From: SVQP01 sp045652835
GTDB lineage: Bacteria > Bacillota > Clostridia > Oscillospirales > CAG-272
Assembly (NCBI GenBank): GCA_045652835.1
Contig: JAZOLE010000004.1
Location: 1-9,106 of the forward strand
Length of the DNA: 9,106 nucleotides
Direction of reading: 5' to 3'
The position numbers and the translations under genes were made by a program. Positions 5,525-9,106 of this stretch are shown piece by piece; position 1 is the stretch's first letter, and each line of letters starts with the position of its first letter. The notes under the pieces are model-generated. The model saw nothing but the letters and a program-made list of their open reading frames with translations, ran no database searches and was not told the DNA's origin.

Positions 5525-8442
5525 CACGCTTCCCCTCCCTTCTGCTGATCGATTGCCGCAATCAGGCTGCGCAAGCGGATCTTGATCGCACCGAGGTTGG
5601 TAACCTCGTCGATCTTAATCTGCGTGTACAAATGCCCTGCGTGCTCAAGAATGCTGCGCACCTCGTCGGTGGTCAGCGCGTCAAGTCCGCAGCCGAACGA
5701 CACCAAATGCACAAGATACATATCGGGCTGCATGGTGACGTACTTTGCCGCCGAGAAAAGTCTTTGGTGATAGGTCCACTGGCTGAGCAGGTTGACCTTG
5801 AAATCGGGCGCCATGGCAGCCACGGCATCCTCGGACACCACCGCAAACCCAAGCGCGCAGATCAGCTTGTGAATACCGTGATTGATCTCGGGGTCGGCAT
5901 GGTAAGGTCTGCCCGCAAGCACGATGATTCGCTTGCCCTCTGCTCTTGCCTCTCGCACGATTTTCGCGCCCTGTGCACGCACGTCCGCCATATAAGCGTC
6001 ATACGCGTCATATGCCTTCTTTGCAGCCTTTTTGACCTCTGCGGCACCGATGCCTGCAAAGTGCTTTTGCAGGATCTTGGCAAAGCGCGCGGGGAATTCG
6101 CGACGCTCGTGAGGTCCTACGTAATCGTTGATATATTTCACGCTGCCAAAATTCAGCGTATTTGCCTCGATAACCTCGGGATATCCCGCGATGACCGCGC
6201 AGTTAAAGCAATTCTTTGCCTTGCCCTCGTTAAAGTTGTAGGTCATGCAGGGATAGAAGATAGCATCCACGCCCATCTCGATCAGCTGCTGGATATGACC
6301 GTGCATCATCTTTGCGGGGAAGCAAACGGTATCCGACGGGATAGTGCCCTGCCCCTTGAGGTACAGCTTACGGTTGGAAAATCCGCTCATTTTGACGCTA
6401 AAGCCCAGCTCTCTGAACAAGGTGTTCCAGAACGGGTACATTTCGTACATGTTAAGCCCCATAGGCAGACCGATTACGCCGCGCGTGCCCTCACCCTCGG
6501 GAAGAGCTGCCAGCTTGGCAAGCTTATATTCATACAAATTGAGCGTATCGTCCTGTGCCTTATTGGTCACGGGCTTTTCGCATCTGTTACCGCCGATGAA
6601 CCTGCGTCCGCCACCGAAATCGTTGACGGTCAACTGACAGCGGTTGTTACAGCCGTTACATGTCACGCTCTTGATCGCGTAGGTAAAGCCCTTCATGTCC
6701 TCGTAGGACAGAATGCCCGAATATCCCGTGCCCTTATGCATCTGCTTTGCGTACAAAGCAGCACCGAACGCGCCCATCATGCCCGCAATATCGGGTCTGA
6801 TAACCTCTACGCCAATCTCCTGCTCAAATGCACGAAGCACGGCATTATTGAGGAAAGTACCGCCCTGCACCACGATCTTTTTACCAAGCTCGTCCGCAGA
6901 GTGCACGCGAATGACCTTATAAATAGCATTCTTGACAACGCTGATCGAAAGACCTGCAGAGATATTCTCCACGCTCACGCCTTCCTTTTGCGCCTGCTTG
7001 ACCGAAGAGTTCATAAACACGGTGCAGCGAGAGCCAAGGTCCACGGGATTCTGACCGAACAAGCCGAGATTTGCAAACTCGTCAATGGGATACCCCATAG
7101 CGTTTGCAAAGGTCTGCAGGAAAGAGCCGCAGCCGGAGGAGCAAGCCTCGTTTAAGAAAATGTTATCGATCGCGCCGCCGCGGATCTTAAAGCACTTCAT
7201 ATCCTGACCGCCGATGTCAATGATAAACTCGACGTCGGGCATAAAGTATTTTGCAGCTGTAAAGTGCGCCACGGTTTCCACCACGCCCACGTCAATGCCG
7301 AGCGCTGCACGCATCATATCCTCACCGTATCCGGTTACTGCCGAGGATACGATTTTGACCCTCGGATATTTCTCATACATTTCGATCAGGGTGCTACGCA
7401 CAACGTCGATGGGCTTACCCTGATTGGATTGATACTTGGAATAAATGATAGACCCCTGTGCATCGGTCAGCACCACCTTGAGCGTGGTAGAGCCGGAGTC
7501 AATGCCAAGGTACGCGTCCCCCTCATAAGCCTCGCCCTCGCGACGGGGTACGCTATTCTCCGCATGACGCGCCATGAACGCATCATATTCTTCTCTGTTT
7601 GCAAACAGCGGCTTGAGTGCGGACTCTGTCAGCGAATCCGCCTTCTCACCGATAATTTCGTAAGCCTTTGCAAGGTCCACCTTTTCTTCGGCATAATATG
7701 CAGCGCCAAGCGCTACGAATACCAGCGAATCCTCGGGGCACGTGCCCGTGCAATCCAAGGTCTTGTCAAACGCCTTACGCAGCTCGGAAAGGAAGGTCAA
7801 AGGACCGCCCAGGTATACCACGTTGCCCTCGATGGGATGACCCTGTGCCAGACCCGTGATGGTCTGGTTCACGATGGCGTAGAAAATACTTGCCGAAATG
7901 TCCTCTTTTCTTGCGCCCTGATTGAGCAGCGGCTGAATGTCGGTCTTGGCAAACACGCCGCAGCGCGAGGCGATCGAATAGATCTTCTCGTAATTCTTTG
8001 CAAGCTCGTTCATCTCGCCCGTGTCGATCTGCATCAAGGATGCCATCTGATCGGCAAACGCGCCCGTGCCGCCTGCACAGGTACCGTTCATGCGCACCTC
8101 AAGGTTGCCCTTCAAAAACAGGATCTTTGCATCCTCGCCGCCCAGCTCAATGACCACGTCGGTATCGGGCAGACGGTGGCTGATTGCGACCTTGGTGGCA
8201 TACACCTCCTGCACAAAGGGCACTCCCGCGCGCTCGGCAAGACCCATGCCCGCAGAACCGGACACAGCGCAGACCACAGGCTCGGTAATATTGAACTTTT
8301 CGATCAAACCCTTGATGACCTCACGGGTCTTCTCCTTGATCATGGCAAAATGACGCTCATAGCTCTTATGGAGAAGGTTGCCGTTATCATCCAGCACGAC
8401 ACACTTGATGGTGGTCGAGCCAATGTCAATGCCTATTCTCAT
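5524..8442 (-). CDS. Acyl-CoA dehydratase activase-related ATPase: two BadF/BadG domains plus DUF2229-like region
   Basis: 972 residues, cytoplasmic. ASKHA ATPase domain 1 covers about 1-265: phosphate loop GIDIGSTTIK (4-13), GGEDAK (101-106), and Cys in GTCAGGTGAF (C122) and SRCGVFAKTD (C161). Domain 2 covers about 310-565: GIDSGSTTLK (313-322), DIGGQDMK (409-416), EACSSGCGSF (C434, C438) and SRCTVF (C473). In HgdC-type activases two such Cys per subunit hold one [4Fe-4S] cluster at a dimer interface, and ATP hydrolysis drives low-potential electron transfer. Here both halves sit in one chain. A Cys cluster follows (C595, C598, C602, C621), then the DUF2229-like part (SDTVCFPAKMMHGHI, FYPCMTYN) and a C-terminal part with AGRPYHADPEINHGI and SFGCGLDAL. 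The acceptor is unknown; no HgdA/HgdB-type dehydratase pair is visible. The ATG at 8442 has AAGGA at 8451-8455. The stop TGA is followed by a second TGA in frame. Confidence 0.92.
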   Translation of the reverse strand: MRIGIDIGSTTIKCVVLDDNGNLLHKSYERHFAMIKEKTREVIKGLIEKFNITEPVVCAVSGSAGMGLAERAGVPFVQEVYATKVAISHRLPDTDVVIELGGEDAKILFLKGNLEVRMNGTCAGGTGAFADQMASLMQIDTGEMNELAKNYEKIYSIASRCGVFAKTDIQPLLNQGARKEDISASIFYAIVNQTITGLAQGHPIEGNVVYLGGPLTFLSELRKAFDKTLDCTGTCPEDSLVFVALGAAYYAEEKVDLAKAYEIIGEKADSLTESALKPLFANREEYDAFMARHAENSVPRREGEAYEGDAYLGIDSGSTTLKVVLTDAQGSIIYSKYQSNQGKPIDVVRSTLIEMYEKYPRVKIVSSAVTGYGEDMMRAALGIDVGVVETVAHFTAAKYFMPDVEFIIDIGGQDMKCFKIRGGAIDNIFLNEACSSGCGSFLQTFANAMGYPIDEFANLGLFGQNPVDLGSRCTVFMNSSVKQAQKEGVSVENISAGLSISVVKNAIYKVIRVHSADELGKKIVVQGGTFLNNAVLRAFEQEIGVEVIRPDIAGMMGAFGAALYAKQMHKGTGYSGILSYEDMKGFTYAIKSVTCNGCNNRCQLTVNDFGGGRRFIGGNRCEKPVTNKAQDDTLNLYEYKLAKLAALPEGEGTRGVIGLPMGLNMYEMYPFWNTLFRELGFSVKMSGFSNRKLYLKGQGTIPSDTVCFPAKMMHGHIQQLIEMGVDAIFYPCMTYNFNEGKAKNCFNCAVIAGYPEVIEANTLNFGSVKYINDYVGPHERREFPARFAKILQKHFAGIGAAEVKKAAKKAYDAYDAYMADVRAQGAKIVREARAEGKRIIVLAGRPYHADPEINHGIHKLICALGFAVVSEDAVAAMAPDFKVNLLSQWTYHQRLFSAAKYVTMQPDMYLVHLVSFGCGLDALTTDEVRSILEHAGHLYTQIKIDEVTNLGAIKIRLRSLIAAIDQQKGGEA
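5532..5539 (-). promoter_or_regulatory. Ribosome binding site at the activase split junction
   Basis: On the minus strand this reads GGGAGGGG, inside the last codons of the 972-aa gene (KGGEA). It is placed to start translation at GTG 5527 or ATG 5524. Its presence argues that the second frame is initiated independently rather than reached only by frameshifting. Confidence 0.7.
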
Positions 8443-8450
8443 ATGCTTTT

Positions 8451-8455
8451 TCCTT
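8451..8455 (-). promoter_or_regulatory. Ribosome binding site of the 972-aa activase
   Basis: AAGGA on the minus strand lies 8 nt before the ATG at 8442 and overlaps the TAA stop (8456-8454) of the reductase gene. This indicates co-transcription and probable coupling of the two genes. Confidence 0.7.
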
Positions 8456-9106
8456 ATTTAATCTTGTTGATGTAACTCAGATAGCGCAGCGTGATCTTGG
8501 ACCACTTGAAATCCAGCTTCTTGAGCTCCGCTACCGTAAACTCGTTGCTGATGGGTACGTTTGCAGAGGACGACGCAATGGCGTGATAGAACGAAAGCAC
8601 CGCTACCTCGCGATCCGAGATGAACTCCTTGAGCGACTTTTCAAAAATATCGTCCGACACGCGCTTGATGCTGCGGAACAGCTTGCGCGAAAGCGTGTCG
8701 ATGGTGAAAATGTGGGGATTGTACAGGTTGTAGATATTGTTGACGCGATCATGCAATGCAAGGCGCACGTAAGCGTCCGCACATTCGTCCACGGGGGTGA
8801 AGTCGATGGGATAATCCGCGATCTCCTTGCTGTACATTCTGACCTTCATCAGACCCTTATAGCGTCCGATAAAGCCGTTATCCTTGGCGTTCATGTGGAA
8901 CTAGGCGTCCTTCATTCACCAAGTCAGGTTACCGATACGGAAAATGTTTGCCCCAAGTCCGTGCTCTCTTGCCAGCAGCACGCGCTCCTCTGCTAAATAC
9001 TTGGAATGGATGTACACGTTTTGCGCATGCTCCTGCCCGATATCCAGGCTGAACTCGTCAAAGGTGGCCTCGGGGTTATGCTGTGCTACCGTGCCCGCAC
9101 CGTGCA
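8454..9106 (-). pseudogene. Thioester-reductase domain (extended SDR) C-terminus of an NRPS/PKS-like or stand-alone reductase, with two in-frame stops
   Basis: The frame runs in from the right edge (first full codon at 9104). It reads ...FSLDIGQEHAQNVYIHSK..., with the SDR catalytic YxxxK (Tyr codon 9014-9012, Lys 9002-9000), then AEERVLLAREHGL and NIFRIGNLTW. It then meets TGA (8918-8916), MKDA, TAG (8903-8901), and continues in the same frame with FHMNAKDNGFIGRYK, YPIDFTPVDECADAY and a C-terminus SNEFTVAELKKLDFKW. The family pattern R-x-GNL-T-x-R-x-x-DG-x-F-Q-x-N aligns with no gap: the TGA sits at the Arg and the TAG at the residue before Phe. Such domains use NAD(P)H to release a carrier-bound acyl or peptide as an aldehyde or alcohol. 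Translation past the TAG would need restart at ATG 8894, which has only a distant AAGGA. That would give a 146-residue piece without the catalytic pair. It ends 11 nt before the activase gene, in the same orientation. Confidence 0.8.

Noticed and set aside
5632..7155. 507-codon plus-strand open frame
   Set aside because: It is entirely antisense to the 972-aa activase, has no family resemblance, and is a by-product of codon bias in the real gene.
7264..8475. 403-codon plus-strand open frame
   Set aside because: It is antisense to the first ATPase domain, whose phosphate-loop and Cys motifs show which strand is coding.
8901..8918. Stop-codon reassignment or selenocysteine/pyrrolysine insertion
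   Set aside because: TGA ends the sigma and activase genes in this window, and neither site is where the family has Cys or another special residue. I saw no recoding structure.
8901..8930. Compensating frameshifts instead of two nonsense codons in the reductase
   Set aside because: A neighbouring frame can be read as LVNEGRL, which is superficially plausible. However, both flanks are in the same frame and the spacing between GNL and F-x-x-N fits the family exactly without indels.

Overview
The window looks like a chromosomal segment of an anaerobic member of the Clostridia (Bacillota), probably a gut lineage related to Oscillospirales or Christensenellales. This rests on three things: an ECF sigma/anti-sigma module of a type common there, a large 2-hydroxyacyl-CoA-dehydratase-activase-type iron-sulfur protein found in strict anaerobes, and GTAGGG-type intergenic palindromes. 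Taxonomy is inferred from protein style alone. No tRNA, rRNA, CRISPR array, transposase or phage gene was seen.

Left half, plus strand (1-4193). A 5'-truncated gene (1-1761) encodes a secreted-side, multi-domain anti-sigma-like protein and ends at a long hairpin terminator (1804-1841). Next comes a compact promoter region, then an ECF sigma factor (1966-2514) overlapping by ATGA a single-pass membrane anti-sigma/sensor protein (2511-4100). The region before the sigma gene holds a housekeeping-type promoter (TTGCAC-17-TAAAAT with an extended -10). Three bases after it lies a textbook ECF-type promoter (TGTAAC-17-CGAC), which suggests autoregulation. The truncated upstream protein is a paralogue of the anti-sigma protein, and part of the shared module is still similar at DNA level with a constant 2756-bp offset. 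Both genes end at terminators with the same 28-nt core, so this looks like a duplicated and diverged envelope-sensing module.

Middle (4101-4261). A convergent intergenic region holds a GC-rich hairpin, a terminator that can work in both directions, and two GTAGGG-type palindromic units.

Right half, minus strand (9106 to 4262). Three reading frames follow each other as one apparent operon. The first is the C-terminal part of a thioester-reductase (extended SDR) domain, of the kind that ends NRPS/PKS-like proteins. It is interrupted by two in-frame stops 15 nt apart (TGA 8916-8918, TAG 8901-8903) within continuous homology, so it is probably a recent pseudogene. After an 11-nt gap comes a 972-aa activase with two BadF/BadG ATPase domains and a DUF2229-like region. 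It runs through a TGATG junction into a 421-aa protein that supplies the remaining C-terminal part. In many relatives these two are one protein of about 1400 aa, so this is a split version. The promoter of this operon lies beyond the right edge.

I found no wholly new system. The strongest items for a second look are the two-stop lesion in the reductase, the split activase, and the tandem sensor paralogues with a stacked dual promoter.
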